A stretch of DNA of 64,000 nucleotides, from assembly GCA_944989445.1 (NCBI GenBank), contig CALYLW010000331.1, positions 450,379 to 514,378 of the forward strand. Direction: 5' to 3'. Shown here one piece after another: positions 24,346 through 37,049 of this stretch. Positions within the stretch are counted from its first letter, which is position 1. Every line of letters begins with the position of its first letter. This stretch comes from Ampullaceana balthica. Lineage: Eukaryota > Mollusca > Gastropoda > Lymnaeidae. Position numbers and translations under genes: made by a program. The notes under the pieces were generated by a model that saw only the letters and a list, made by a program, of their open reading frames with translations, ran no database searches and was not told the DNA's origin.

Positions 24346-27300
24346 TGTTTTTCCGGTTGTTTATTTAAAGTATGTTGTGTGTGTGGGGGGGGGCGATGGT
24401 GGTAACATTTTTTTAGTTGCGTAAGTTATGTCAGTGCCTCTAAATACCCGCGTGGTGAAGTCAAGACATGAGATTTCGGATTACAAATATTTTCTTACCA
24501 TCACATAGAGAAAACTTTTGAAATTTAAGATGTTTATAATTTTAATAAACAATGGTGATGGAACTGGTATAAAGATATATTAAGATGGCCAAAAGTAGAG
24601 TATAGAGTAAAACTTTGCAATTTTTCCACTAATAGTATAGGAACACGCGGCAAATAGTATTTTTAAAAAGTTACAAATAGTATGGAACAGGCGGTTAACA
24701 GAAGTCAGAAGAGCAGGCATTAAATAGAAGAACACGTGACATATTCTATACTATAACAGGCGGCGCTGAGGCTAGAAATGGAAGTTAAAAACCGCTTGTC
24801 CCAACTCACACTGTAACTTTATAATGCCAGCCTCGAGGTCTATGCACCGAAAATGTCAACACAGAGTTTGTTTTAAAATCGCCCGGCATCATTTTCAACT
24901 CCGTGCCCCGAGCACTTACGATAATTAATAACCCGTATGTCTGAGTCTATCTCCGTACTCAATGAGATTTCTTCCGTGCCATTTATAAGCGTTGTCCTTC
25001 TACTGAGCGGCGCCTCCCGAACACGGCTCTCGGCGGAGTAACACAATAAACTTGTACCAATCTCATGGCTGCCAGATTGAGAAGTAGTCCGCTTTGGCCC
25101 TGTGATGTATGTAAAATGTCAGGCCCTCTTTTTTTTTGCTGTTTGCACAATGCTCTCGAATCTTCCCTGACCGGCTCAGAGAGCTGACCTTTCTATTGGC
25201 GAGGAATGATTCCGGATTCCCTTGTTTACGCTGTACCTTTTAGACCCGATATCAGCGCCGGCTTGCATTTTCCCTGCTGAGGAAGAGAAGTGTTTGGCAT
25301 TTTCTCTGTTTATTGCAACGAGAATTGGGAATACGAGTATGATAGTCGGCACAACTCCAAGACATCTTTCAAGTTATTGGAAAGCAACAATGGGGAACGA
25401 CTCACTGTTTTCGAAAGCTATCTCCGTGCCAAACAAAAAGAAAAAAAGGGATGCAATGGACAGAAGTGACATGATGAGTCTCTTCCAGCTGTTTCTTCTT
25501 TTGTTTTAACATCCTTGTTACCGAGACAAACGCTCTTTTCGAGTCGGCCCGCGTCCCTAAATGTTGGGCCAGCACGTGTTTGTGTTTAGGGTCTACGTCA
25601 TGTCGGCACAGGAAGGCGTGTGTAGGAGGGTACGAGTTCGCCCATTGTATTATTCACTTTGAACGTTTTTATTCCGTCCGAGGCCCCGCCGCTTAAGTGA
25701 CTTCAGAAGTGGAGTTTTATTGCGTTTCGAGGTTGATGTTTGCATTCATCGACTGCTTTCATGACATTCGATTCATTCGAAGTTATTTTTCATTGAAATT
25801 CAAACAACTTAAATATTATATTTTTAAAACTATGTGTGTACAACATTACCTACTTGTTTTGTAATAAAATGTTTGATGTAAAAATAAATGTTAATTAACT
25901 AATAACAATCCCTAAAAATTAATGTTTCACAGTAGTGTAAAGAGAGGTCTTATAAAAACGCTGACCTTTCGTTTCTGTTGATCTCCATTCTCCCATCCCA
26001 CACCCCATTTTAAAAATCACATCTATTTACATTAATACTTTGTCCGTCCTCTATACCAATTATATGCTTCTCTTTGAAGCTTTGTGCCCATCTTATTGTA
26101 CAGGATATATAAAGGAATCTCCCCCCTCCCCCGCCTTTCAAACGCTTACAGCCTCTCCAAAGACAAGATTTTCATATATTACACAACCGAGCCGCTCTTG
26201 TTTTGCAAATGCCCAGGCTGCGAACTGCGCTCTCGACACCCTTGCCGGTGATAAATCCCCATTTCGTGCCCAGCACTGCCTCCTCTCGTCTGCTGGAGAT
26301 GACACGCGGGGAGGGACTCGGGGATCTCCGCGACATTCATCATCCGGGAGAAGACCGTGAGATTCTTCCGCGTCAGTGGCCGCACAACGACCGCGGATTT
26401 TAGATTCCTTCCGCGAATCATTTTCTTCAATATTGGGATGGTTTTCTCTCCGCCTCAATCGCTCCTGCGTGGCCCACGAACCGAAGGAAAATATAATAAA
26501 GACAAAATGAATACATGGGTCTACGCCCTTACAAGTTTCTTTTTATGGGCCCTTCACGATCCAGCTTGAGGCGCGTTTGATTTATTTCGCATAAAGACGT
26601 TCAAATGGGGACCCATCAATATTCGCCGCTCCACCCTCACACTTTTCTTTTCGGTATAGCTTGATATTGTTTTCGCCTATTTGAAATCCTAGCTTTGATA
26701 CATAAAATATGAAACCAATCAATACACAAACAGAAATATACACAAACAGGCGCTGTCGACTTAGAATATGAATAGGCACAATGACACAATACAGACCTAT
26801 CGTCGACCGATGTATGTATGTTCTACATAATACACATGTTTTTTGTACCTTCTGGTGGTAGCTTTTAATTTATGCTGGCCACGGGGACCGGAAGTCTTCT
26901 CCCCACGCCAAACAAGTGGGGTTTGTTGTTACATATTTTAATTTGAAAAGTTCAATCCTACGCGTTTCATCTGCTTGACGTGTTACACAGAAGAAATATA
27001 GATGTATAAATATTTTGCTTGTCTACGCTGCATCGCGAATACTTTTTCTTCTTCTAAAATAACGCCACCACTCTGTTAAAACAAAGACGTTGGGGGCTGT
27101 TGGTGCCTAAATAAAAGACTTTATTATTTAGCGGAAATAGCAACTACACAAGATAAATATTGGTCTACCAGGCGTGGCCAAAACGAAAACTCCCCGTGGC
27201 AGATTGTTCCAACGGAAGTGTGCACGATCGGACGCTGCCGTGGAGTCCAGGAAAGCAGCATGCAGCCCAGGCTTGCGATTATTTGTTCTCGTGTCTTGCG

Positions 27301-28045
27301 GAAATGAGAGTTAAAATCCACATTTTGAAAGCACTGATATTTAGGGTGGTAAACTTGTGAGCATTTTTTTTATATTTCTTCTATTTTTTCATTTGTGGGG
27401 AGGCTTGAATTTTGTCAAGCCTGCTGGTTATGCAGATGTATCTGCACTATTCTTTACCAGAAAGTGGAAAATTAAATTTGGACATTAGCCAAGGTCAATG
27501 GATGTATAGATTTAAATAGATTTTAGCCCTTAAAACAATATTTAATTTTTGTTAAAAAATTACAAATTACAATTTTTAAAGAAGAAGAATGAAAATGCGA
27601 AATAAATGATAATTAACACGAATAATTTCCTTTTTTATGTATAACTTAGCAAATTTTAAAGATATTTTGACATTAAATAACTTTTAAAAAAATATTAATG
27701 AATGTTTAATCTAAAACACGATATAGAAAGGAGCGAATTACATAATACTCTTCACTCTTCATACTCTATAACGCTAGAGAGTAGAGAGTTGAAACCGAAA
27801 TATTTATCTTTTTATCTTAGAAATTATCAAAAACTCATCTTGAAAAGATATGCCTCTTACTTGCATAACATAAGAACATTAGAGATAAAATTAAGGTTCA
27901 ATCCAAACAGTTCGCTTTAAAATATTTTTAAAAATATTTTTTTTTAAAATAGAGAATGTTGGGACTGCATAAATAAAAAGAGATCGGCATTGGAAGCTAG
28001 AGAGGTATGCATCATCATAGAGTCATAGAGGATAGAAATGTAACG
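24346..28045. other. Intergenic with GC-elevated islands
   Basis: No gene recognised. Islands at about 24,820-25,560, 26,130-26,560 and 27,120-27,320 are complex and GC-elevated. The first contains homeodomain-type sites (ATAATTAATAACCCG near 24,921). Overlapping open frames at 26,040-26,460 on both strands cancel each other as gene evidence. The rest is AT-rich. Confidence 0.35.
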
Positions 28046-28130
28046 AACTCCGACACCAACACACACACACACACACACATACACACACACATACTCACTC
28101 ATTCACTCACTCACTCACTCACTCCCACAC
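28046..28130. repeat. (AC)n / (ACTC)n compound microsatellite
   Basis: An (AC)n run with one interruption passes into (TCAC)n. Pure simple sequence; the open frame across it is an artefact. Confidence 0.95.
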
Positions 28131-28229
28131 ACAGACTTCCCGGATGTCAGACAAAAGAAAGAGATCGAAGTCGTGAGGGTTGGAGTGTTGGTCATTTATC
28201 ACACTGAGAGCCTCACCATCCTCCTAATA

Positions 28230-28530
28230 TGATTCCACTTCTTATTTTGGTCAATTGCTTTTCACCGAGTCTAGCGGGCCGTACACGGGTCTCGGCCGCG
28301 GCCAGGAGATTCGGGAATTATTCGCCCTAAATTGTCGCTAATGCGCCCGTCGGGCCGGCAAAACAATGGCGGCCTAATACGATTGTGGTGACCGCTTCTG
28401 TAAGCCCTCATCAATAACTTTTTATCACTGTTGAGCAGGCTGACGTGCGCATTGACGTCGGGACCAAAGGAAACGTCGGCATTGTGAGAGATCAGGAAAA
28501 CGTGTTTTGGACAGGGGTGGAAACCGGCCC
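28230..28530. other. GC-elevated island, candidate regulatory element
   Basis: About 300 bases of complex sequence in AT-rich surroundings. It contains AACAATGG (SOX-type site, near 28,362), a CCGCGG palindrome, ATCAATAA (PBX/Hox-type) and ATTGACGTCG (CRE-like). There is no open frame of note. The density of site-like words fits an enhancer, but such words are common by chance. Confidence 0.3.
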
Positions 28531-28609
28531 ATGTGTTTTGAGAGCATTAAATACTTTATAATATTATCATTAGGTAAAATACCCTCAGACCGTGGCCTTC
28601 AGAGGCGTA

Positions 28610-28640
28610 GCGAGGCATTGTACTAATGGGTCAGACTTTG
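28610..28640. mobile_element. Single hAT-like terminus
   Basis: CAGAGGCGTAGC at 28,610 matches the right terminus (inverted) of the complete element at 30,917-31,080 except for its last bases. No partner end was found downstream, so this is a truncated copy at best. Confidence 0.35.
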
Positions 28641-30908
28641 AAACCACCGAGTCCCCACACTATAGAAAAAAGAACAAATAATACACATTTAAAAACGCAG
28701 ACTTGACAAACTTTAAGTATTGATGCAAAATGTAATAATAATAATAATAATTTTTTAAAGATTAAAAATAATAACAATATTTTTTTTTAAATTAGTGGCA
28801 TCAATTGAAGTGTTTCTTCTTCCATATTTACTTAATAACTAACCTATTGTCATCGTAAACTAAGCTGTGAATCCTTTAACTTTAGAGGGGCGTTCTCAAA
28901 ATGGAGGACTGAATAAAAGAACAATTAATGCAATGAAGGTCGGTAATGATTATAACTTTACTATATGCATGGATTACTTTAGACTGTATAACAATATTAC
29001 AGCTAGTAATTTGGAAGTCCTTATTGCATCTATTTTCAACCAGGTTATTGTAGATTTCAACAACAAATTATTTTATCCGACTCGATAACTTGTATGTGTG
29101 TCAGCTAGGAATCTTGTTAGATAAATATAACGAACTGAAAGACTGTAAGTATAAGCCAGAGAGCTGGAAAATGTCACAAATGCTTGTAGTCAATAACAAT
29201 TTAAGGAAATATATAACACATTAACATTTATTCTTTTTAAAAATGATTTAAATTCGATTGAAGACCAGTTACAGAAATTGAATAATTTGAAAATAAATTT
29301 TCATAGAGGCCTTAGCTAAACGATTTCTGAAGTGAAAATTAATGGAGTGATTGAATTTGATTTTGATTCTTTTGTTGAGAGTTCAAATGCTAAGAGTATT
29401 TTATTTTATTTAATGTTTTCTTTTCTTTTAAAGATTCATAATTTTTAATTATTCTATAAATAGGTTTTGTCAAAATTATAGGGATGAGTTGACGGCCATT
29501 TGTTTAACTATGAAATGAAATGATCTGAAAATAAAAATGTGGCTCAAAAAATTTATTTAATTGTAAATTTTATTTTATTTATAAGGAAATAATAACTTTT
29601 TTGGTTTGAATGATTTCAGTGTCGGCTGAGACCAGAAAATTATAGCATACGGTCTGTCTATAGTGTGACTTAATCAATATTAGGTGAAGGATAGGTTAGT
29701 TAGTTCATTTGCCACCCTCAAGTATAGTTGTGTTTAACAGCGGGAAGGAATGACAATATGAGCAAATTGTTTAGTACGTGGCCAAAGACTCCAGTATCTG
29801 ACGAAAGTGAGTAAAAATTGGTGATAAAATAAAATTGTGGCGGATATGTTAAAATCTATTCAATCTCTTTCTTTTCGTTGCCTTCGGTCTAAATGCCACC
29901 GACTCAACAAAGAGCAAGAGTGCATGCTTCAACTTCAATTTAAGGAGTTTAATAAAATACCTTAGATATGTAATTACTAGATTAAATTAAATTTTCATTG
30001 GTTATCTCTTCACTAGTTAAGGGTCGGTACAAATACAATGATAGCCGAAGTAGCGCTGACCCAACCTATATACATACACCAGTGTTATCGTTTCAAAATA
30101 CACTTAAAGACATCGCGAGATGCTCATAAACCACTAAACACCTATGGGCATATCATGTAAGAGAAGAGCCGTCTAGTGTCTTTATCATGTAGGTGAAATC
30201 CCCATAGCTGAACATGTTAATTAATTAAACTATAGACGATCTTGACATTGTCACACAAATATAAAAGTTTTTCTTCTTTTTTTTTAAACATTCGTAGTTC
30301 ATGGTTATATTCGGGTTAAGAAATCCACGGATACCCGCTGACAATTTTATGACGCTGCACGCCTACACAGAAGGTGTTTGGAGCGCACCTGGCACCTTCC
30401 AGGTAACCTGTGTGATATCCTCCCCCCGCTTGAAGAAGGATGACGGGATGAGGCGCCTGGGGTCATTGGTGAAATAGTAGCCTTAACACTTGACGTCACA
30501 ATCAATCTGGACGCCATTGTTGGACATTCTTGCACATATCGTGTTTGACATTGCGGTCACTCTGACTGGGGCAACTTGTGTTGTTTAATGTTTTATTTTT
30601 TCATTTCAAAACAATTTTTTAAAAAAAAACTCTTTCTGCTTATTTAAGACTTAATGTTACCATGACTATAAGATAATTTAAATTTTGAGTTCATTGCCTT
30701 CTTTGGATAATTCAATTATTATTTTAATGGGATGCACATTTTGGTTATTAGTTAATTTTTCCTGAATACCTATCGTTAAAAATATTTTTTAAATGTGTTA
30801 ATTCCCATGTAACAAGATCAAGAGAGTTTCGCTAACGTGAAGTTATGCCAAAGACTTTTACGTTTAACAGACAAAGAAAATTTTCATTGAATTAACAAAT
30901 AACGTTAT
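28641..30908. other. AT-rich intergenic DNA
   Basis: No gene recognised. A 73-codon frame at 28,867-29,088 and the frames just after it have an AT-driven composition; they could be a decayed element but show no motif. A small GC-elevated patch lies at about 30,330-30,540. Confidence 0.3.
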
Positions 30909-30916
30909 TTCTTAAA

Positions 30917-31080
30917 CAGTGGCGTAACAACGCATTGGCATTGGGGCAGTTGACAAGGGCGCCGGCCTGCGCCAGTTAAAAAAGGCGCCACTAAATCTCT
31001 ATTAAATTTTTTTTTAAATTTAAATAAAGGGTTCCAAAAATAAATTAGGCAAGGGCGCCAAAACCCCAGTTACGCCTCTG
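30917..31080. mobile_element. 164-bp hAT-like MITE
   Basis: The ends are CAGTGGCGTAAC and (inverted) CAGAGGCGTAAC. An 8-bp target duplication flanks it: TTCTTAAA at 30,909-30,916 and TTCTAAAA at 31,081-31,088, one mismatch. The interior holds inverted GGCGCC-rich blocks (aagggcgccgg, aagggcgcca). It has no coding capacity. Confidence 0.85.
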
Positions 31081-31139
31081 TTCTAAAACTTGAAAATAAA
31101 CTGGACTCTAAATGCCACATGTTAAGAACTATATATATA

Positions 31140-31920
31140 CTCACCTTATTACGACTTAGGATGACTTCATTAGCCTCATAACTATGTATGACGTTATATC
31201 ATGAAGACTTTTTAGTCTGAATTTAAATTATGATTTCTAGCCTAAATATAAATTATGATGGATCATAGTCTGACTATATATTATAGTTTCAAACTTGACT
31301 GTAAAACATGATTTCTAGCCTGGCTATAAATTGTGATGACTTCGAATACGACTATAAATTATAATTACTTCTAGTCGGATGTTTTATTATTTTTTCTAGC
31401 GTTATTATAGATTATCATGAATGCTAGTCTGACTATAAATTAGTATTTCTAGTCTATAGCTCTACTATAATGTGTAATGACTTCTAAAATGTCAATAAAT
31501 TATTATTTATAGCCTAAATACGAATTTCGATAACTTCTAGCCTATGACTTACGACGAGTGTTTAACCTGGCTATAAATTAGTATGACTTTTGGTCCGACT
31601 ATAAATTATGATTCTAGCCTACTGTGAATTATCATAAATTCTAGCCAGATAATAAATTATGATTTCTATAGCCTATGACTTGTGGTGGCATGGTTTGTTG
31701 TCTGAATACGTATTAAGAAATCTCCCAATATATGACTGAGACCTATGATGACTTCTAGCCTATATATATGACTTATGACGACTGTTAGTCTGGGTATGAT
31801 TTATGACAACTTCTATAATATCCCGACAATGACTGATGGTGATCTTTAGACCGGCTATTGAGATGATGACCTTCGGTCAGGTACTGAATTTAAATTATTC
31901 TTAAGCTGTCTAATGCTAAA
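31140..31920. repeat. Degenerate tandem repeat around a TAAATTATGA/TTTCTAGCC motif
   Basis: Words such as gactataaattatgatttct, agcctgactataaatta and gacttctagcc recur more than a dozen times at irregular spacing of roughly 35-60 bp. It looks like an old satellite whose copies have drifted and lost register. Confidence 0.75.
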
Positions 31921-33406
31921 TCCTCCTAGTTATAGCATGACTCTTAGGCTTAAGATGGCTCGTATTCTCAAACAAAGACGATCAACTCTATACTTGGCTG
32001 AAGACTTCCATTCTTCATGACGACCACGATGACCGCACACTTCTCTGATCATGTATTCCGTGCGGACTTCTCTGCTGCTGGGACCCATGCAGTGTTTTAT
32101 CGCGAAAGTCCACAAAATTCCAGTTGCTCTTATCGCCAGACTTTCCCTGGCGACTCGATAGAAAACCTTTTCATGCTCGCTCGGTAATCTTGATCGAGTC
32201 GTGTCAATAGCCGACCTGGATTAAATACATGACGGTTATCCTATCTATAGGGCCTTTCTTTCATAGTGGGGGCGGGCGGGGTGGGAGCAGTGGTTTGGGC
32301 GGGCCAATTATCTAGTGCACAATATCTCGGCTTATACAACCACTGATAAAAATATTTCATTTATTGATGAAACAGGCTATTGGCTTGTTCAAGACTTGGT
32401 GTCTCCTACTTCCTCAAGTCCATTCCTGCGCTCTTCTCACAGCTTGTCACCACCAGCCCTTTCCCAGCACTTTTTGTTCAAGTTTTCAATTACCGTTCAT
32501 TTTTATGTATTAAAAACAAAGTGGTTAAAATAATGGGCCACGCCAGAAAGAGAGACACTCTAAATTGATAAATATGTGTCTGGCTTGGGAGAACTTACCG
32601 GCGACAGAGGCTAAATTGAATCGAGGCATCAGAAATGAAGTGTTTCACCACGTGTCACTCCTCCGCCCCCCCCCCTCGCTCCCCGTGCTCGTATACCCAA
32701 AAAGAAAGACTGTTGCTAGTAATTTATGAGGTTTTATTGCCTGTTAATCGCGCAACAAATCCGCCCCAGATTGTTACAAAAACTGTCACCGTGGCATGGA
32801 TAGCAAATCCGTTGTAGACAGACGGCTTACCGCTAAACCTGGCGACTTTCCTCTCAGGGCGAATATTGTTCCAGTGTAATCAATTAAACTGCAACTATTC
32901 CCATGCTAGCATGGAGATCCCAAAAATCTTGATAATACCTCCTCACGTTTTTGTTTTTAAATAAATAAAATATTTTCCCCTCACTCGACTCTCACCATAA
33001 TGCCTTCAATGAGGTGGTTTAATGGATACCATTATTTCTGTCATTTATTTCTGTCAATATCTACCTGTGAAGAGGCGGCCCTCTCTCCCCAACTCACCTA
33101 CCGGGGAACGTTATCATGTCAAGTTGTTGGAAATTACCGCCCTTAGTTTTTCGTTATTAGCTTAAATCCATGTCAAACGGCAGGCCACTTCAGGTCTACC
33201 TCGCTCTAAACAAAACAAAACAAAAACGATACTTCGCGTCGGTGCCATTCGGTGCTGGCGATCGGCTTAGACCCGGCAAGATAAATGATTTAATGTGTTC
33301 CCCGATGCCGAGATTTATCAGAGCTCAGGTTTTAAGTCTGTCTATTAATGCCTAGGAACAGCATTCGATTAAAATAAAGTAAAAACAATTGGTGCCGCAA
33401 CAACAC
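31921..33406. other. Intergenic islands of complex sequence
   Basis: No gene recognised. GC-elevated stretches at about 31,940-32,260, 32,570-32,880 and 33,060-33,360 carry no convincing exon. The last contains PBX/Hox-like sites (agataaatgatttaatg near 33,280). Candidate non-coding regulatory sequence. Confidence 0.3.
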
Positions 33407-33460
33407 GGGGCTTAGCTCAGGAGTTTGACCACGGTCGGGCTGACAGGTCGATCTCCTGGT
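33407..33460 (+). ncRNA. tRNA-derived SINE head (A and B boxes)
   Basis: ACACGGGGCTTAGCTCAGGAG includes an A box (TTAGCTCAGGAG, 33,412-33,423), and GGTCGATCTCC at 33,446-33,456 is a B box lacking one T. The spacing is tRNA-like. Acceptor pairing is not convincing, so this is probably a SINE head. The SINE body would run to about 33,530. Confidence 0.5.
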
Positions 33461-33538
33461 GACCTCTCACCCACGCGTCATTGTTGGGGAAAACCGATCC
33501 ACTATCTCAAGATTGTAGGCTGCGTCTGTTGGTAGTAG

Positions 33539-33570
33539 CAGTGGTTCTCATACTTTGGGACCTCAAAATC
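33539..33570. mobile_element. hAT-type terminus, partner not found
   Basis: CAGTGGTTCTCATACTTTGG resembles the widespread hAT terminus CAGTGGTTCTCAAACTTT. No inverted partner is visible within the next 300 bp, so the element is truncated or larger than can be traced by eye. Confidence 0.35.
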
Positions 33571-33958
33571 CTCTTCTTATTATATTTCACAAATTTAAAA
33601 AAAATGATAAAATAAAAATAATTTTTAAAATTTACCAAAGTTAAAGACCTTAATTCCCTTTTTCCTCGCCTCTCAAAACAAAACAAAAAAACAAACAAAA
33701 ACAAAACAACAAAAAACAAATGAAGGGTGGTTGTTGGGGAGGAAAACAAATTCCAAAGATTGTCATTACAGCTGACAAAGTCAACGCCTAAAATATTACA
33801 CATAGGTGACACGCGTTTTACTAATCAGTGGAAACATTTAAATTTGAACATGAAAATTAATACATGTATTTAACATCTCTAAAAACAAAATTTTAGAAAA
33901 TTATGGTAATGGTGATGGTTAAAAGTACATGTTTTCTTTAAGTTTTTGTCGTGACGAT
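33571..33958. other. AT-rich spacer
   Basis: Contains an A/C-rich run (33,676-33,719) that makes a lysine/phenylalanine-type open frame on the minus strand. No gene seen. Confidence 0.4.
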
Positions 33959-34200
33959 AATTTAACTACCAATTACCTATGTTTACATAGATCTCTATAA
34001 TTTAACTACCTATGTTTACATAGTTCTCTATAATTTAACTACCTATGTTTACATAGATCTCTATAATTTAACTACCTATGTTTACATAGATCTCTACAAT
34101 TTAACTACCTATGTTTACATAGATCTCTATAATTTAACTACCTATGTTTACATAGATCTCTATAATTTAACTACCTATGTTTTACATAGATCTCTATGAT
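33959..34200. repeat. 33-bp minisatellite with a hairpin in each unit
   Basis: About seven copies of aactacctatgtttacatag followed by atctctataattt. Each unit contains CTATGT-TT-ACATAG, a perfect 6-bp inverted repeat with a 2-nt loop. Copies are nearly identical (one tagttctct variant, one extra T in the last). Confidence 0.96.
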
Positions 34201-35869
34201 TTTTCTTCTTCGGCCTTGTTTTGCAAACACAATACATATTTCAAAAGTGTGCTTAATTTTTTTTAAAAAATCTTTTAAAATATTTAATTTTACTCAATAA
34301 CAAAGCGATCTGAGGGCAGACTATTGATTCAACTGACACATTCAAATAAGATGTGATAGATTTTTAGAGAAAAAAAATCGGTGGCCAATTTAAGCTCACG
34401 AATCTGGAATTAATTATAGAGCTTTCCGTCATGTGTAAAGATATATTCAGAGTTAAGAAAAATAGTGACAATATAATATATAATCAGATCAACACCAACA
34501 ACTTTATACAAAGCGATGGAAGTATTATGGTATTGTTGAGTTAGATGAGAGTAATCTTCTAAACTTTTAACTAAACAAGGATTTCGCTGTATAACCGCGG
34601 TTGCGTGCATGGAGTTTTTCTAAAAGAACCAATGTCAATATAGAAACATTGTTTGTTTGGAAAAAAGGTACCAGGCAAAAATAATAGGATTCCTTATTTA
34701 CGTAAACAAGGTAAACACAGTCTGTAACCAAGGTGTGTGTCGATGTCTTTGTGTGCTTTGTTATAACTTGAAGGAAAGATCACGAGAAGTCATGAAATAT
34801 GATCTCAATGAATTTTAATAAATGCCTCATCACTTTTTAAGAATCTTAATTGTGATATCATTCTCATGTTATGATATTTGTGAAAAGAAAATGAACCGAT
34901 GCACTTAGGTTATTGTGTCATAGAAATTGAAAGAGAGAAAAAAAACAACAACATGCGTTTTGTTAGGAAGATGGTTGCCATCTCGCTATCCCCCTTTCGT
35001 GATTCAAAGTCCATAGATATGTTTAAGAAAGTGGCTTATCCCTTTGCATCATTCTCTGAATTTCAAAGAGGAAGATGGGCCCCAAAAACAAAATACTACA
35101 CTATCTTATTTGTATTGTGTTTAGCACCGTAACCGTAGCAAAGCACGAGTGTCGGACTCGAATAATATGATATAACAAAAGCAGAGTACCTCGCGGGAGT
35201 GAATGCATGCTTCTTCTTAAGGACATTTAATTGCTGAATACATAATTGATTGTCCAGATATAACTAATTATTAAATGATTATAACATTATTGTTGGTTGT
35301 ATTTCTGGTTGAAAATTCTGCTATAATCCAAGATAGTATTACATCGAAACAAAAAAACAAAACAAAAAAGAAATACGGGTTTACCTATATAATTTAATGA
35401 AAATAAAAATAGATTTCTTGAAGGAATAAATTACAGGCAAATGAGGTCGAGTGTCCAACGTGTAATTATCGTCATATTTAAAGTTTTGGCCTGTCAAGAG
35501 TCAAGAGAGTTTCTAATAACGAATAAATGTTCTTCTAAAGGTAATTACACGCCCATTTCTACGCGCACACGCATGCGTGCGCACTCACACTCACACGTAC
35601 ACACACAAACATATATAGTGTAACACCTTGATTTCACATTAATCTATACCGCTATTCAATTTTTTTTAATTGATTATCTGTCTGTTCAAATGGTTACCAC
35701 CATCTCTCCCCCTACCACCCGTATATGTGTTACAAAAATAGTGTATGTCAGTATCAGTAACAAATGAACTTTATCTCAATGCATTCCCTTTAATATTAAC
35801 AGTTTTAAAACCCCAAAATATGTCCTGAAAATTATAGAGATTGTCGACGAGTCTGGGCTAGATGCCCAG
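34201..35869. other. AT-rich intergenic DNA
   Basis: No gene recognised. At 35,561-35,584 there is a 24-base strict purine-pyrimidine alternation (acgcgcacacgcatgcgtgc and onward), a classic Z-DNA-prone tract, followed by a CA-rich run. Confidence 0.4.
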
Positions 35870-36385
35870 GAAGTCTAGGAGTAAGTACACCCCAACAGTA
35901 GGTCTACAGGGCAAGTGTTGGTTAAGACTATAAGGGGTATAGGGGGGGTAAGTGCCCAGTAATTCTTGGATAAGCCGGGTAAATCTAACGGGTTAGTGCC
36001 GAGTAAGTCCAGGGGTGAGTAACTAATAAGTTAAGTCTAGGGGTAAGTTTCGAGTAAGTCTAGGGGTAAGTTTCGAGTAAGTCTAGGGGTAAGTGCCGAG
36101 TAAGTCTAGGGGTAAGTTTCGAGTAATTATAGGGGTAAGTTTCGAGTAAGTATAGGGGTAAGTTTCGAGTAAGTCTAGGGGTAAACGGCGAGTAAGTCTA
36201 GGGGTAAGTTTCGAGTAAGTATAGGGGTAAGTTTCGAGTAAGTATAGGGGTAAGTTTCAAGTAAGTATAGGGGTAAGTTTCGAGTAAGTCTAGGGGTAAG
36301 TGCCAAGTAAGTCTATGGGGTAAGTGCCCATAAAGTAAGTATTAGGGTAAGTATCGAATAAGTCTAAGTACGTGCTAAGTAAAGC
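35870..36385. repeat. 23-bp minisatellite rich in GTAAGT
   Basis: The unit is taggggtaagtttcgagtaagtc with variants (gccgagt, tataggg). The 5' edge (35,870-36,000) is strongly diverged and the core (about 36,030-36,330) is regular. Each unit contains GGGTAAGT and GAGTAAGT, both close to the 5' splice-site consensus on the + strand. Confidence 0.93.
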
Positions 36386-37049
36386 TGGTTAGAATGACAG
36401 GAAAATTTCTTTGAATCATTTGTATCACATTTCATCTTAACATCTAGATACACGTCAAGCTAGACTTTTCCAGTAATGTTATGTGTATAGAAGGGCGTAT
36501 GGATGAGTTCAGAGTACAGAGGTGGACAATGTGCCCCGGGTGCTATTAAAAGTTACTCCCTTCATGGAGTTGAATTCAATTTTTTTTTATTTTTTTTTAG
36601 GGTGGGGTGTTCGGGGATTTATTCATTTGGCTTAAGTTGGTTGTTTGAAATAAAATGTTATTGACAACTTAGTACGAGACTTGGCCAATAAACAATATAT
36701 AGCCCAAGTCACAGGTTGGTTGGAGTATGTATCCGTAACGCCATGACGTCATTTTTTGAGCTTATATATATTTAAATATATATACAAGGCGCGTATCAGG
36801 ATGTGTGCAAATAATTATAAATTAAAATATTCCCGCCGTAAAAAATATATTATATGACGTCATTGTTTTAAGCTTATATTTTAATTTTGGAAAAGAGAGC
36901 GATGTAAAAAGAGGATTTAAGGATTTATAATTATAAAATACTTTGTGTACATTTCAGGAAGTTTAATATTTCGTATTTATCAAACAAGGATAAGTTACTT
37001 GGGCTTTTGACAAACAAACAAAAAGTGGGCGCCTTAGGCGCCCTACAAC
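36386..37049. other. AT-rich spacer with duplicated CRE-like block
   Basis: atgacgtcatt...agcttatat occurs twice, with TGACGTCA palindromes at 36,744-36,751 and 36,855-36,862, 111 bp apart. At about 37,026 a GGGCGCC-TTA-GGCGCCC inverted repeat abuts the next dispersed repeat. No gene. Confidence 0.45.

Noticed and set aside
26040..26460. Overlapping 106-codon frames on both strands as a possible gene
   Set aside because: GC-elevated sequence opens several frames at once. No splice sites, domains or preferred strand.
28867..29088. 73-codon frame as a gene or viral relic
   Set aside because: AT-driven composition, no motif, and flanking frames broken. Nothing supports a family assignment.
33959..34200. 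CRISPR-like array of palindromic repeats
   Set aside because: The 33-bp units are adjacent with no spacers, so it is a minisatellite. CRISPR is not expected in an animal genome.
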